A stretch of 64,000 nt of DNA from Desulfoferula mesophila (GCF_037076455.1 NZ_AP028679.1:1999501-2063500), one strand, 5' to 3'; shown: positions 51,215-60,451, numbered from the stretch's first letter. The notes: generated by a model not told the origin, from the sequence alone. Translations and numbers: made by a program.

Positions 51215-52015
51215 TTATTCGCCTTTGAACTCAGGTTTGCGTTTTTCCAAAAATGCTTCACGGCCTTCCTTGTGATCGCCGCTGGTCAGGGCAATCGCCT
51301 GTAACCCAGCCTCCAGGTCTAGATAGCTGCTGAGGTTCATAGGCCAGCAATTCATGGCCGCCTTGACCATGGACATGGCTTTGGTGGCTCCCTTTGACAG
51401 CTTTTGTGCCCAGGCCCAAGCCTGCTCGTCCAACTCAGCGTCTGGGGCAATGCGGTTGATCATGCCCATATCAAACGCTTCTTTTGCCGAAATCATGCCG
51501 CCTTCCATCATGAATTGTTTGCTGCGGGCCATGCCCACCCTGAGGGGCAGGAAGAAATATTGTCCCCAATCGGGGGTCAGCCCAACCTTTATGAAAGCGA
51601 AAACGAACTTAGCCTGTTCGGCAGCAATGACCAGGTCTGAAGCCAGAACCAAGCTGACCGCCGCACCGGCAGCCACGCCCTGTACCGAAGCGATGATCGG
51701 CTTGGGTAGATCCACCATGGCCTTGATAAGGCGCTGACCGTATTTCATGCGGTCGTATGCGGCCATGGAGCCCGGAATGCCTTCCATGGAACGAAGGTCA
51801 CCGCCAAAGCTGAAGTTATTCCCCGCGCCAGTAAGGATTACCGTTTTTACCGAACTGTCGTCCTGCAACTTGTCGAACACATCGATCAGTTCAGGCCGGA
51901 CCTCCAAGTTAATGGCGTTATTCTTTTCAGGCAGGTTGATGATAACCTTTAGCACGGCGTCCCTTTGCTCGAACAGGAGCCGATCGTAACCGCGAGCTTC
52001 CAACTTGTCGGACAT
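51215..52015 (-). CDS. Crotonase-family protein, PaaG-like (isomerase-type active site)
   Basis: A 266-aa crotonase. The oxyanion segments FSFGGDLRSM and QGVAAGAAVSLVLASDL are present. Both hydratase glutamates are absent (AAVSL and FAFIKVG where hydratases have E), but Asp149 in VGLTPDWGQ matches the catalytic acid of PaaG-type enoyl-CoA isomerases. I therefore expect double-bond isomerisation rather than hydration. ATG at 52015 has a GGAAGGAG site; the open frame up to 52165 is not supported by homology. Confidence 0.82.
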   Translation of the reverse strand: MSDKLEARGYDRLLFEQRDAVLKVIINLPEKNNAINLEVRPELIDVFDKLQDDSSVKTVILTGAGNNFSFGGDLRSMEGIPGSMAAYDRMKYGQRLIKAMVDLPKPIIASVQGVAAGAAVSLVLASDLVIAAEQAKFVFAFIKVGLTPDWGQYFFLPLRVGMARSKQFMMEGGMISAKEAFDMGMINRIAPDAELDEQAWAWAQKLSKGATKAMSMVKAAMNCWPMNLSSYLDLEAGLQAIALTSGDHKEGREAFLEKRKPEFKGE

Positions 52016-52273
52016 TAACTGATCTACTCCTTCCAGCGGGAAGTACCGTTCGACATAGTTGTCCCGCGGTGTTGGCTTCGTTTGCGGGGGGAGCGCCGCC
52101 GGGGCGGTTAAAATTTCACTTGATGCCCCGGCAGCAGCACCCGCTATACAGAATCTTAAATACAACTATATATAAAATTATATTTTGCAAGGTAAAAGTC
52201 ACTTATTTAAGCCATGCGACGTCTGCGCCTGAAAGCACATCAATTTGCTCTGCTGCGCTCGCCAGGCATGTTG
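52016..52273. promoter_or_regulatory. A+T-rich gap upstream of the crotonase gene
   Basis: 258 bases between the PaaK-like and crotonase genes, both on the minus strand. Bases 52145-52195 are very A+T-rich, resembling the blocks in front of the GntR genes, and could contain a promoter for the crotonase-LplA-cupin group. Confidence 0.4.
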
Positions 52274-53476
52274 TCAGAAGGAGCGCCCCTTGCGCTTGTC
52301 CACTACACCAGGGCCCTGTTCCAGTTTATCCACTGTCTCGATTGTGTTGAATTTAAGCAGCGTTTCGCTTTTGAGGTGATTTGCGAGCCGCTCAAGTTCT
52401 CCATCGTCGGCCAGAGAACCCTCCACGGTCAGGCGCAGTTGATCCACCCCTTGCACCGAATCTACTTCTACCCTGTAGTTAAGCGATAGTGAAGGGTAGC
52501 TGCGAAGGATCGTGGCCACCTGGCTGGGCCAGAATTTTATACCCTTGATCTTAAGCATCTCATCGGTGCGGCCAATCACGCTTTGGGGCATGGTCAGCTC
52601 GCGGCCACATGCGCATTGGCGCCGCTCCAGTACCGTAAGGTCGCCAGTTCGGTAGCGCAGCAGGGGCGCGGCCTGTTTGTGAAGGTGAGTGAGTACGAGC
52701 TCGCCCTTGTCGCCTATGGGTAAAGGCTCTCCGCTGTCCGGGTCAACCACCTCAGCATAGACAAAGTCGTCCATCAAGTGCAGGCCATTGTTGTGACGGC
52801 AGGAACGGGCGATGGGCATGCACAGGGCCATGCTGTAGGAGTCGATTATGGTGATTTCCCGGTCAAATGCAGCCCGCACCTTTTCTGGGTAGCCCTGCAC
52901 CGAAGTGAAGGGCTCTCCACCCACAAAAAGGGTGTGAACAGAAGGGATACCCTGTTCGGCCAGCTTCATGGCAAATGTTGGGTTGGAGGCCAATACGCTT
53001 ATTTGGAGATCGTTGATTATCTTAACCGCTCGCTCCGATTCGCCGGGACCTAGGGGAATAACCTTGGCGCCGTAATATTCAAGCTGCCCCTGATAGAATA
53101 GGCCGGCGATGAACAGGTGGTATCCGAAGGTCACCGCCACCGAGTCCTGGGGGGACAAGCCGGCCGCTTCCAGGGAACGGGCGCAGACCCGGTGCATAGT
53201 CTCCAAATCCTGGTTGGTGTGATACACCGGGTAAAGCTCCTGACCTGAGGGAGAGAAGTTTACCCGGGTTACCTCGGGGGTGAAAAGGGAGCACTGGGCG
53301 GGTGGCTTTTTGAGCTCTGACTGGAAGTCTTTGGCCGTGGTAAAGGGCAGGCGGGCAAAGTCCTCCAGGGAATTAACAGCACACGGATCCACCGATGCAT
53401 CAGCAAAACGCTTGCGGTAATAATCTATCTTTTCGAGATGATTGAGTTGAGCCTGCAGTTGCTCCAAGATCTTCAT
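52274..53476 (-). CDS. PaaK-related protein with a degenerate adenylation site
   Basis: A 400-aa protein of the phenylacetate-CoA ligase family by overall pattern: LLRYRTGDLTVLE, the cysteine pair CACG and IGRTDEMLKIKGIKFWPSQV at the C-terminus. The phosphate loop SSGTTGKP is replaced by SPSGQELYP, and the YGxSE motif by YSMAL. These changes remove residues that bind ATP, so it may be an inactive partner, a CoA-binding protein or a ligase with an unusual site. ATG 53476 has an AAGGAG ribosome site. First gene of the minus-strand group, divergent from GntR paralogue 3. Confidence 0.75.
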   Translation of the reverse strand: MKILEQLQAQLNHLEKIDYYRKRFADASVDPCAVNSLEDFARLPFTTAKDFQSELKKPPAQCSLFTPEVTRVNFSPSGQELYPVYHTNQDLETMHRVCARSLEAAGLSPQDSVAVTFGYHLFIAGLFYQGQLEYYGAKVIPLGPGESERAVKIINDLQISVLASNPTFAMKLAEQGIPSVHTLFVGGEPFTSVQGYPEKVRAAFDREITIIDSYSMALCMPIARSCRHNNGLHLMDDFVYAEVVDPDSGEPLPIGDKGELVLTHLHKQAAPLLRYRTGDLTVLERRQCACGRELTMPQSVIGRTDEMLKIKGIKFWPSQVATILRSYPSLSLNYRVEVDSVQGVDQLRLTVEGSLADDGELERLANHLKSETLLKFNTIETVDKLEQGPGVVDKRKGRSF

Positions 53477-53849
53477 GGAGACTCCTTTTTCCACCATACT
53501 CAAACGCGGACAGTTTTCATATCGCCTTCACGCTGCCGGGTTCCCATAGCCGAGGCTGAGTCGAATGCATCCGCACGACACAATCAATAAAGTTACGCAT
53601 AGTGTTACATAAATGTGCAATGCGTGATCAATAATCCCCTTATTGGGAACTAAAAGTCAATCCTTTTCTGAAGAATCAGGGTGCGCCAGCTATGCCAACT
53701 GGTGTGGTGCACATAACCGGATAATATTCATAACCTATTGATTGACAATACCTTTGCTTGGTTTTCGAGCAAATCGCTGAGCTTAATTTCCCGAACAAAT
53801 TCAAAAAAAAATTAAAATTAAGATCATAATTGTGATACTAAAAATATAG
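53477..53849. other. Divergent control region between the PaaK-like gene and GntR paralogue 3
   Basis: 373 bases with no gene. Bases 53800-53845 are A+T-rich (runs of aattaaaatta), like the sequences in front of the other two paralogues. Expected to hold promoters in both directions and the regulator's operator. Confidence 0.45.
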
Positions 53850-54611
53850 ATGGTAAGGACGGGAACAGTGGCAATTCAGCAGAGAAAAACCAAAAGCGGG
53901 GTCTCCAACAGACGGGGAGTGGCCATCGAAAATGCCTATACCCTGATCAAACACTTGATCTATTACAACCTCCTAGCCCCCGGACAAAAAATTATCTATG
54001 GGGACATCAGCCGTCGCCTGAATACCAGTACCACGCCAGTAATGCAGGCGCTCAACCGGCTGGAGGCCAGCGGCTTCGTGACCTACGTGCCTAACCAAGG
54101 CTACTTCGTGGGAGAGATCACCATGGACGAGACTTTGGAGTTGTTCGAAGCTCGCGAGGCAATGGAAACCTGCTTGATCCCGCGTATCATCGAAAAAATA
54201 ACCCGACATGACATTGAACAGATCAAGCAGGTATTTCGCCAGTACGGTGGTGACGCCGTAGGCGGCCTTAACCGAAAGTTGATTATGGTGGACGCAAAGT
54301 TTCACTTGAGGCTGGCCAAGTATGCCGACAACCGGGTCATTTTTAACATTCTGCAGGACGTCTTTGAAAAGCTGTACCTGAAGTACCGCCCCGAATACCT
54401 CAATCCCATGGAAGTGCGCGAGGTGACCTCAGAACGCCGCCGCATTCTTGGCGCTTTGGGTAGAGGAGACGCCCAGACGGTCGTTGAAACTAACCATAAG
54501 CATATCGCCGCCAGTCTGGAGCGCATAACCTCCGCTCTGCGCCAACGTGAAGAAATTGGCCTTTATCCCTTTTCTGGTGCCCCGAGGACCGGCAGGAATA
54601 AAGCGATTTAA
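53850..54611 (+). CDS. GntR-family (FCD) transcriptional regulator, paralogue 3
   Basis: A 253-aa regulator. The winged helix (LAPGQKIIYGDISRRLN, then TPVMQALNRLEASGFVTYVP) matches paralogues 1 and 2, and the FCD motif is VDAKFHLRLAKYADN. A GTG at 53868 is an alternative start. It separates the minus-strand PaaK-like group from the plus-strand beta-oxidation and methylmalonyl-CoA block and may regulate both. Confidence 0.9.
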   Translation: MVRTGTVAIQQRKTKSGVSNRRGVAIENAYTLIKHLIYYNLLAPGQKIIYGDISRRLNTSTTPVMQALNRLEASGFVTYVPNQGYFVGEITMDETLELFEAREAMETCLIPRIIEKITRHDIEQIKQVFRQYGGDAVGGLNRKLIMVDAKFHLRLAKYADNRVIFNILQDVFEKLYLKYRPEYLNPMEVREVTSERRRILGALGRGDAQTVVETNHKHIAASLERITSALRQREEIGLYPFSGAPRTGRNKAI

Positions 54612-54799
54612 GGGGTCAGATTAACGAGAATAAGGAAAGGGGCCTATTTTTCACTTGCCTCAAACAAATAATAATGTAATTTAAAAGAAAATCATATTTA
54701 TGATAATAAATGAGGCGGGCTGGGAAAATGGATTTTAGGTAACTGGGGGCCGTCCGCCACAGTAACATCCATAAAACTTAAGCAGCGGGGAAACTGAGC

Positions 54800-55585
54800 A
54801 TGGATTACCAAAACATCATTTTCAAAGTGGAAGACAATATCGGCCAGCTGATCGTAAACCGGCCGGAAGCACGCAACGCGCTCAACCGGGCTGCCCGCTT
54901 GGAAATGGCAGACGTGTTGGCCAAGGTGCAGGCTGACCCTTCTATAAAGGTATTGGTGGTGTCCGGGGCCGGGGAAAAGGCTTTCGTGGCCGGCTCGGAT
55001 GTTAAGGAGTTGGCTCAGTACAGCCCGCTGGACATGGAGCACTTCATGGACACACTGGCTCAGGGTTTCTATTCGCGGTTTGAGCGTCTAGACCGCCCGG
55101 TGATCGCCATGATTGACGGGCTATGCCTGGGGGGAGGGCTTGAGTTTGCCCTGGCCTGCGACCTGCGCTTTGCCTCGGATCGCTCCCTGCTGGGTCTACC
55201 CGAGATACGTCTCGGCATCATGCCGGGGGGAGGAGGGACCCAGCGCCTACCGCGCTTAGTGGGCGTGGCTAAGACCAAGGAGCTTATCTTCACCGGCGAG
55301 TTTATCAAGGCCGATGAGGCTGAGCGCCTCGGCATCGTCAACCGCGTCTTTCCGGCCGAGGAACTGGAGGAGCAGGTTATGGCCGTGGCCAAGAAGATCA
55401 CGGCCAAAAGCAGCCTGGCTCTCAAGTGGGCCAAAAAAGCTATCAACGCCTCACAGGAGACCGGTCTGAGGGCTGGGCTGGACTACGAGGCCATGGTGGA
55501 ATGTCTTTTGTTCACCAGCGAAGACCGGCATGAGGGCATTAAGGCCCTATTCGAAAAACGCGAACCCAAGTTCCAGGGCAAGTGA
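54800..55585 (+). CDS. Enoyl-CoA hydratase (crotonase family)
   Basis: A 261-aa hydratase. Both catalytic glutamates are present: Glu115 in GGGLEFALACDL and Glu135 in LGLPEIRLGIMPG, so it should hydrate trans-2-enoyl-CoA to the 3(S)-hydroxyacyl-CoA. This contrasts with the crotonase at 51215. First gene of the long plus-strand operon; the acyl-CoA dehydrogenase follows after 60 bases. Confidence 0.9.
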   Translation: MDYQNIIFKVEDNIGQLIVNRPEARNALNRAARLEMADVLAKVQADPSIKVLVVSGAGEKAFVAGSDVKELAQYSPLDMEHFMDTLAQGFYSRFERLDRPVIAMIDGLCLGGGLEFALACDLRFASDRSLLGLPEIRLGIMPGGGGTQRLPRLVGVAKTKELIFTGEFIKADEAERLGIVNRVFPAEELEEQVMAVAKKITAKSSLALKWAKKAINASQETGLRAGLDYEAMVECLLFTSEDRHEGIKALFEKREPKFQGK

Positions 55586-55645
55586 CCTACTCTGGGCCTC
55601 TGGAATACTTTACATAGGTCTATTTAGCCAATAAGTGAGGTTGTG

Positions 55646-56797
55646 ATGCAGTACAACACTTCTGAGCTCACCGAGGAGCAAAGAATATTCCAGGATATGA
55701 TGACTGACTTCGCCGATGAGGTCCTTGCCCCCATGGTCGACGAGGCGGAAGAGACTGGCAATACCCCCCTGGAACTTTTCACCAAGATGGCCGAGATGGG
55801 CTTTTTGTGTCCCCGCTATCCGGAAGACCTGGGCGGCGGTGGTGCGGACAAGCTCACCGAGTGCATCATGATCGAGCAGGTCTGTCGGGTGGACGCGGGC
55901 TTCTGTGGGGCCATCGTGGCCCATAGCGGCCTGGGCACCATGCCCATCTTTCTGCATGGTTCCGACGAGCAGAAAGAGAAATACCTGATACCGGCAATCC
56001 AGGGCAAAAAAATCGCCGCTTTCGGTCTCACCGAACCCAACGTGGGCTCCGATGCCGCATCCATCCAAACCCGGGCGGTGCGAGACGGCGACGAGTACGT
56101 GATCAACGGCACCAAGATGTTTATCACCAACGCGACCATCTGCGATTACGTCATTGTGGCCGCCTACACCCAGCCTGACAAGCGGGGCTTGGGCATCAAC
56201 CTTTTCCTGGTGGATAAGGGCACCCCCGGCTTCACGGTCAGCAAAAAGCTGGACAAGGTGGGCAACCACGCCGCGGAGACCGGCGAGTTGGTGTTCGAGG
56301 ACTGCCGCGTCCCAGCCGAAAATCTCATCGGCGGCAAGGAGTGCGGCGGCTTCCAGCAGTTGGAATCCACCCTCATATCAGGGCGCATCACCTATGGCGC
56401 GCGCTGTCTGGGCACGGCGCAGTCCGCCTACGACCTGACCGTGGAGTACGCCAAGCAGCGGGTTCAGTTCGGCAAGCCCATCATTAAATTTCAGAACACC
56501 TCCTTTAAACTGGCCGAGATGGCTACCTACATTGATGTGATGCGCACCTACGTTTGGCGTGTGGCTCGTTTGTACGAGGCCGGGGCCAACGTAAAGAAGG
56601 AGTCTTCCATGGTCAAGCTGTTTTGCGCCGAACTGCTTCAGAATATCACCAACGCCGGCATGCAGATTCACGGCGGCTACGGCTACATGATGGAGTACCC
56701 CATACAGCGTCATTGGCGCGACGGCCGCCTGTACACGGTGACCGAGGGCACCTCCGAGGTGCAGCGCATAGTCATCTCCAAAGAGTGCGGATTCTAG
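55646..56797 (+). CDS. Acyl-CoA dehydrogenase, short/medium-chain type active site
   Basis: A 383-aa FAD enzyme. FGLTEPNVGSD and HGGYGYMMEYPIQRHWRD blocks are intact and the canonical catalytic base is Glu367 in VTEGTSEVQR. This is the butyryl-/short-chain arrangement, different from the enzymes at 122 and 46799. Lies between the hydratase and carboxyltransferase genes; nine bases separate it from the latter. Confidence 0.92.
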   Translation: MQYNTSELTEEQRIFQDMMTDFADEVLAPMVDEAEETGNTPLELFTKMAEMGFLCPRYPEDLGGGGADKLTECIMIEQVCRVDAGFCGAIVAHSGLGTMPIFLHGSDEQKEKYLIPAIQGKKIAAFGLTEPNVGSDAASIQTRAVRDGDEYVINGTKMFITNATICDYVIVAAYTQPDKRGLGINLFLVDKGTPGFTVSKKLDKVGNHAAETGELVFEDCRVPAENLIGGKECGGFQQLESTLISGRITYGARCLGTAQSAYDLTVEYAKQRVQFGKPIIKFQNTSFKLAEMATYIDVMRTYVWRVARLYEAGANVKKESSMVKLFCAELLQNITNAGMQIHGGYGYMMEYPIQRHWRDGRLYTVTEGTSEVQRIVISKECGF

Positions 56798-56806
56798 GTC
56801 ACAGCC

Positions 56807-58345
56807 ATGGATCATCTTATCGAGGAACTCGAGCAAAGGAACCAAGAGTATCGCCTGGGCGGCGGTGCCAAGCGCATTGAACGGGAGCACGCCAAGGGCA
56901 AGCTTACCGCCCGGGAACGCCTGGACTACCTGTTCGACAAGGATACCTTCATCGAAGTTGGCTTGTTGACTGATCACACCTGCCGAGACTTTGGGTTGGA
57001 AAACCAGCACATGCCCGGCGACGGCGTGGTAACCGGCTACGGACAGGTGGACGGACGCAAGGTCTTCGCCTTTGCCCAGGACGCCACGGTAATGGGCGGC
57101 AGCTTGGGGGACATGCACTCGCAAAAGATATGCACGATCATGGACCTTGCGGTGAAGGCCGGCGCCCCCATCGTGGGCATCAACGATTCGGCTGGAGCCA
57201 GGGTACAGGAAGGCGCCGGTGGCCTGGCGGGATACGGCCTCATCTTCAGGCGCAACGTCAACGCCAGCGGAGTGGTGCCCCAGATTTCGGTGATCATGGG
57301 AAACTGCGCCGGTGGGGCGGTCTATTCCCCGGCCATGACCGACTTCGTGTTCATGGTGAAAAAGACCTCCTACATGTTCATAACTGGCCCCAAGGTCATC
57401 ATGTCGGTTACCGGCGAAGACGTGACCATGGAAAAGCTGGGCGGGGCGCGCATCCACACCAAGATTTCGGGCAACTGCGATCTGGCCACCGAGGACGACA
57501 AGGAATGTCTGGACCAAGTCAAACGCCTCTTGTCCTATTTGCCCAGCAACTCCAAGAGCCAGCCCCCACGTCTAGCCATGTGGACCCCTCATTACGACAA
57601 AGAGATCCAAAATATAATCCCGGATGACCGCAAGAAGTTTTTCGACGTGCGTCAGGTAATTGAGCGTCTGGTGGACAAGGGCGATTTCATGGAGATCAAG
57701 GCCCTGTATGCCCCCAACGTGGTTGTGGGCTTCGGCCGCATCGACGGCCGGGCGGTGGGAGTCGTAGCTAACCAGTCGCGGCACCTGGGCGGGGCGCTGG
57801 ACAGCGACGCCTCGGACAAGGCCGCCCGTTTCGTGCGCACCTGCGACGCCTTCAACATACCCTTAGTCAACCTAGTGGACGTGCCCGGTTACCTGCCCGG
57901 GGTCAAGCACGAGTACAGCGGCATCATCCGCCATGGCGCCAAGATGATCTACGCCTATTCCGAGGCTACGGTCCCGAAGATTACAATCATCCTGCGCAAG
58001 GCCTACGGCGGAGCCTATCAGGCCATGTGCTCCAAGCAGCTTGGTGCCGACCAGGTTTGGGCCTGGCCCTCGGCCGAGGTGGCGGTGATGGGTGCGGAAG
58101 GCGCGGTGGATATCGTCTACGCTAAGGGAATTGCCAAGGCCGACGACCCCGAAACCGCCCGCCAGGACAAAATCGACGAGTACCGGAAAAAGTTTGCCAA
58201 CCCCTACGATGTGGCCAAAAAGCTTCACGTAGATGCGGTGATTTTACCCGGCGACACCCGGCCCTATTTGATGCGCGCCCTCGAGGCCTTGGAAGACAAG
58301 CAGGAGCCCAAGCCGTGGCGCAAGCACGGCAACGTGCCACTGTAG
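56807..58345 (+). CDS. Acyl-CoA carboxyltransferase subunit (propionyl-/methylmalonyl-CoA type)
   Basis: A 512-aa carboxyltransferase with two crotonase-like halves. GGSLGDMHSQKI and GINDSAGARVQEG are the N-half oxyanion motifs; NLVDVPGYLPGVKHEYSG and KAYGGAYQAM are the C-half ones. It moves a carboxyl group between biotin and propionyl-CoA or decarboxylates methylmalonyl-CoA as MmdA. No biotin carrier or biotin carboxylase gene is in the window. Being next to methylmalonyl-CoA mutase supports a (methyl)malonyl-CoA substrate. Confidence 0.9.
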   Translation: MDHLIEELEQRNQEYRLGGGAKRIEREHAKGKLTARERLDYLFDKDTFIEVGLLTDHTCRDFGLENQHMPGDGVVTGYGQVDGRKVFAFAQDATVMGGSLGDMHSQKICTIMDLAVKAGAPIVGINDSAGARVQEGAGGLAGYGLIFRRNVNASGVVPQISVIMGNCAGGAVYSPAMTDFVFMVKKTSYMFITGPKVIMSVTGEDVTMEKLGGARIHTKISGNCDLATEDDKECLDQVKRLLSYLPSNSKSQPPRLAMWTPHYDKEIQNIIPDDRKKFFDVRQVIERLVDKGDFMEIKALYAPNVVVGFGRIDGRAVGVVANQSRHLGGALDSDASDKAARFVRTCDAFNIPLVNLVDVPGYLPGVKHEYSGIIRHGAKMIYAYSEATVPKITIILRKAYGGAYQAMCSKQLGADQVWAWPSAEVAVMGAEGAVDIVYAKGIAKADDPETARQDKIDEYRKKFANPYDVAKKLHVDAVILPGDTRPYLMRALEALEDKQEPKPWRKHGNVPL

Positions 58346-58377
58346 GAATATGATTGCCTTTAAAGGAGCTTGAAAAA

Positions 58378-58776
58378 ATGAGTAAGCGGATTCGGGTCCT
58401 GGCGGCCAAACCCGGCCTAGACGGTCACGACCGGGGCATAAAAGTGGTTTGCACCGGCCTGAAGGACGCTGGTATGGAGGTGATCTACACCGGCCTGCGC
58501 CAGACCCCGGAGGCCATCGTGTCCGCCGCCTTGCAAGAGGACGTGGACGTGATCGCCCTGAGCACCCTGTCCGGGGCGCATAACCAGCACTTGCCCCGAG
58601 TGGCCAAATTGCTCAAGGAAAAGGGGGCCTCCCACATCCTGCTAGTTGCCGGAGGCATCGTGCCTCCCAAGGACCGCGTCGTGCTGAAAGAGCAAGGAAT
58701 CTCCGAAATATTCGGACCCGGCGCCACCATGCCCCAGATTGTCAAATTTATCGAGGACAACCAGCCCCTGAGCTAA
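58378..58776 (+). CDS. Methylmalonyl-CoA mutase, B12-binding subunit
   Basis: A 132-aa cobalamin-binding domain. The lower-ligand motif D-x-H-x2-G is present in [14 protein letters not shown], and GGIVPPKDR lines the nucleotide loop. It combines with the catalytic subunit encoded 25 bases downstream; two-gene mutases like this are common in archaea and some bacteria. ATG 58378 has an AAAGGAG site. Confidence 0.92.
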   Translation: MSKRIRVLAAKPGLDGHDRGIKVVCTGLKDAGMEVIYTGLRQTPEAIVSAALQEDVDVIALSTLSGAHNQHLPRVAKLLKEKGASHILLVAGGIVPPKDRVVLKEQGISEIFGPGATMPQIVKFIEDNQPLS

Positions 58777-58801
58777 TGGCAGAAAGAGCGGAGCCATTTC
58801 C

Positions 58802-60451
58802 ATGGACAAGAATAAAATACAAGAGGCCAAGCAAAGCTGGGAGGGACGCCACCATGAGTTGGCCAAGTGCGCTCCTCACACCACCGACTGGGGCGACCCG
58901 GTGGAACCCCTGTACACTCCGGCCGACGGCGGCGACCAAGACTACCTGAACCAGAGCGGCTTCCCGGGCGATTTCCCCTTTGTGCGTGGTGTCTACTCCA
59001 GCATGTACCTGGGACGTCCCTGGACGGTGCGCCAGTATTCGGGTTACGACTCGCCCAAGGATACCAACGCCCGTTTCCGCTATCTGCTTGAGCAGGGCCA
59101 GACCGGGCTCAGTGTGGCCTTTGACCTGCCCACTCAAATCGGCTACGACTCGGATCACCCCATGTCTGCGGGTGAAGTGGGTAAGGTCGGCGTTCCGGTG
59201 GACACCCTGGAGGACATGGAAGTGATCTTCGAGGATCTTCCTTTGGACAAGCTTTCCACTTCCATGACCATCAATGCGCCCTCGGCGATCATGCTGGCCA
59301 TGTACGTGAGCATAGGCAAGAAGCAGGGCCTGGACCCCAGCGTGTTGCGCGGCACACTGCAGAACGATGTGCTCAAGGAGTACACGGTGCGGGGCACCTA
59401 CATTTTTCCGCCCCAGCCAAGCATCCGCCTCGTGACCGACATCTTTGCTTATTGCAGCCAGAACGTGCCCAAATTCAACACCATTAATGTGGCGGGTTAC
59501 CACCTGCGCGAGGCGGGGTGCTCGGCGGTGCAGGAGATAGCCTTCTCCTTCACCAACGCCATTGCCTATATCCAGGCGGCCCTGGACACGGGGTTGGACA
59601 TCGACGCCTTTGCCCCGCGCATCAGTTGGATTTTCAACACCAACAACAAGCTGTTCGAGGAGGTGGCCAAATACCGTGCCGCTCGGCGAATCTGGGCCGA
59701 ACTGCTCAGGGACCGCTTCGGAGCTAAGGACCCGCGCTCTTGCATGCTGCGCTTCCACACTCAGACTAGCGGCGCCGCCCTGACTGCCCAGCAACCGCTA
59801 AACAACGTGGTGCGGGTGGCTTATCAGACTCTGGCGGCCGTGTTGGCCGGGGCCCAGTCCATCGCCGCCTGCTCCTATGACGAGGCCTTGAGTCTGCCCA
59901 CGGAGGAGTCAGTGCGCACCAGCTTGCGCACTCAGCAGATTTTGCGCGAGGAGACCGGGGTGACCGACACCATTGATCCTCTGGGCGGCTCCTACTACAT
60001 GGAAGCCTTGACCGACCAGATCTACACCCGCATCAAGGAACTGATGGATCGGGTGGAGCAGATGGGCGGCGCAGTGGCGGCCATTGAAAAGGGTTTCGTG
60101 CAAAAGGAGATTGAGCGCCGTGCCTACGACATCCAAAAGAGGATCGAGGCTGGCGAAATGGTGGTGGTGGGGGTCAACAAGTACACCATTGAAGAAGAAG
60201 AGACAGAGGTGCTGGTGGAGTCCAACCCCCAGGCTGAGCAGGACCAGATTGAGAGGCTGAATGCCATGAAAAACCGGCGCAGCAACGACAAGGTGGAAAG
60301 CGCCTTGGCGGCTCTAAAGCAGAGCGCCCAGGGCGATGGCGCCCTGATGCCGGTGATCATTGAAGCGGTGGAAGCCTACGCCAGCTTGGGCGAGATTTGC
60401 GGAGTGTTGCGCGAGGTGTTCGGTGAGTACCAGCCGGTGAGAACCATCTAG
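58802..60451 (+). CDS. Methylmalonyl-CoA mutase, catalytic subunit
   Basis: A 549-aa TIM-barrel mutase. It interconverts (R)-methylmalonyl-CoA and succinyl-CoA with adenosylcobalamin. Substrate-reading residues are those of true methylmalonyl-CoA mutase: Tyr79 in PWTVRQYSGY and Arg197 in KEYTVRGTYIFPP, whereas isobutyryl-CoA mutases have Phe and Gln. GLSVAFDLPTQIGYDSDHP and TIDPLGGSYYME are also typical. It lacks its own B12 domain, which is encoded upstream. Confidence 0.92.
   Translation: MDKNKIQEAKQSWEGRHHELAKCAPHTTDWGDPVEPLYTPADGGDQDYLNQSGFPGDFPFVRGVYSSMYLGRPWTVRQYSGYDSPKDTNARFRYLLEQGQTGLSVAFDLPTQIGYDSDHPMSAGEVGKVGVPVDTLEDMEVIFEDLPLDKLSTSMTINAPSAIMLAMYVSIGKKQGLDPSVLRGTLQNDVLKEYTVRGTYIFPPQPSIRLVTDIFAYCSQNVPKFNTINVAGYHLREAGCSAVQEIAFSFTNAIAYIQAALDTGLDIDAFAPRISWIFNTNNKLFEEVAKYRAARRIWAELLRDRFGAKDPRSCMLRFHTQTSGAALTAQQPLNNVVRVAYQTLAAVLAGAQSIAACSYDEALSLPTEESVRTSLRTQQILREETGVTDTIDPLGGSYYMEALTDQIYTRIKELMDRVEQMGGAVAAIEKGFVQKEIERRAYDIQKRIEAGEMVVVGVNKYTIEEEETEVLVESNPQAEQDQIERLNAMKNRRSNDKVESALAALKQSAQGDGALMPVIIEAVEAYASLGEICGVLREVFGEYQPVRTI

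Noticed and set aside
56378-59794. Long minus-strand open frames opposite the carboxyltransferase and mutase genes
   Set aside because: They mirror well-supported genes on the plus strand and show no protein-family motifs.
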